A stretch of 64,000 nucleotides of DNA, from contig JAAUZH010000002.1 of NCBI GenBank assembly GCA_014804675.1, positions 1 through 64,000 on the forward strand. The letters run 5' to 3'. The notes under the pieces were generated by a model. The model searched no databases. It was not told the DNA's origin and saw nothing but the letters and a program-made list of their open reading frames with translations. Source of the DNA: Lachnospiraceae bacterium (GTDB taxonomy: Bacteria > Bacillota > Clostridia > Lachnospirales > Lachnospiraceae). Made by a program: the position numbers and the translations under genes. Below, in pieces: positions 63,953 to 64,000 of this stretch (positions are counted from its first letter, which is position 1; each line of letters begins with the position of its first letter).

Positions 63953-64000
63953 CTATTCGTTGTCCTTTCGGTCACTGTCTAACCATTTGATGATGTAGTG
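63953..64000 (-). CDS. 3' end of a short ORF, possible small membrane toxin-like protein
   Basis: The frame reads HYIIKWLDSDRKDNE then TAG; the start lies outside the window. The tail resembles short membrane proteins ending in a charged KWLD... segment seen in gut clostridia. Without the N-terminus nothing more can be said. Confidence 0.4.
   Translation of the reverse strand, partial: HYIIKWLDSDRKDNE

Noticed and set aside
63767..63982. 71-codon plus-strand ORF over the small RNA
   Set aside because: It reads through the palindrome and the terminator stem and has no ribosome site; the 43-codon inner start (63854) likewise lacks one.

Overview
The window reads as the chromosome of a low-to-mid GC Gram-positive anaerobe, most likely a Lachnospiraceae-type Clostridium relative. 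The grounds are strong AGGAGG ribosome sites, an acetogen-like one-carbon and ferredoxin/NADP(H) gene set (fhs, folD, NfnA/NfnB-type subunits), Sec-secreted surface proteins of Gram-positive style, and a GH24/holin prophage. The species cannot be fixed from sequence reading alone.

Layout. (1) 1-3.4 kb is a decayed accessory strip: a PD-(D/E)XK nuclease/transposase gene with an in-frame amber codon, a HEPN-like gene, a nucleotidyl-cyclase-like pseudogene that has lost both expected metal Asp residues, a broken gene with an Rpn-like C-terminus, and an IS200-type element. (2) 3.4-28.2 kb is one minus-strand operon of about 24.5 kb. It starts at a clear promoter (28199-28228) followed by a leader peptide ORF and an intrinsic terminator (putative attenuator). 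It encodes a secreted mini-RHS protein, a polytopic membrane protein, a large surface protein, and a giant RHS/YD-repeat protein (about 4,430 aa over two frames that differ by one nucleotide). Three units follow, each made of an RHS C-terminal tip (121-139 aa, membrane-seeking) and a membrane-anchored candidate immunity protein. Tips 2 and 3 still carry copies of the RHS core, so recombination could exchange the active tip. (3) 28.3-53.5 kb is core chromosome: rlmH, Nfn genes, folD, fhs, ftsK, a lipoprotein binding protein, topB, an archaeal-type ATPase, an EAL phosphodiesterase, asd, argH and an ABC importer pair. (4) From the tRNA-Thr 3' fragment at 53549-53592 to beyond the window end lies a remnant prophage or element. 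It has small regulators, an XRE/ImmA pair, lysis and tail genes, a deletion junction near 61857, and at the far right a putative small RNA converging on a short ORF.

The most unusual feature of the core region is a family of at least seven long intergenic palindromes (33.2, 33.5, 40.6, 41.0, 45.2, 51.3 and 51.7 kb). Their outer arms are nearly or fully self-complementary but differ in sequence from locus to locus. Four of them share a conserved core of about 80 nt in which the inner and apical helices covary around fixed loops. They share terminal flanks (G-rich ...GGACG at one side, CTGTGTA at the other). I do not recognise this as a named repeat or RNA family.

How the genes work together: the RHS operon looks like a contact- or secretion-dependent antagonism locus with a tip archive. 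The one-carbon and Nfn genes supply formyl/methylene-THF and NADPH. The prophage supplies lysis, tail and regulatory functions but lacks integrase, terminase and head genes in this window.
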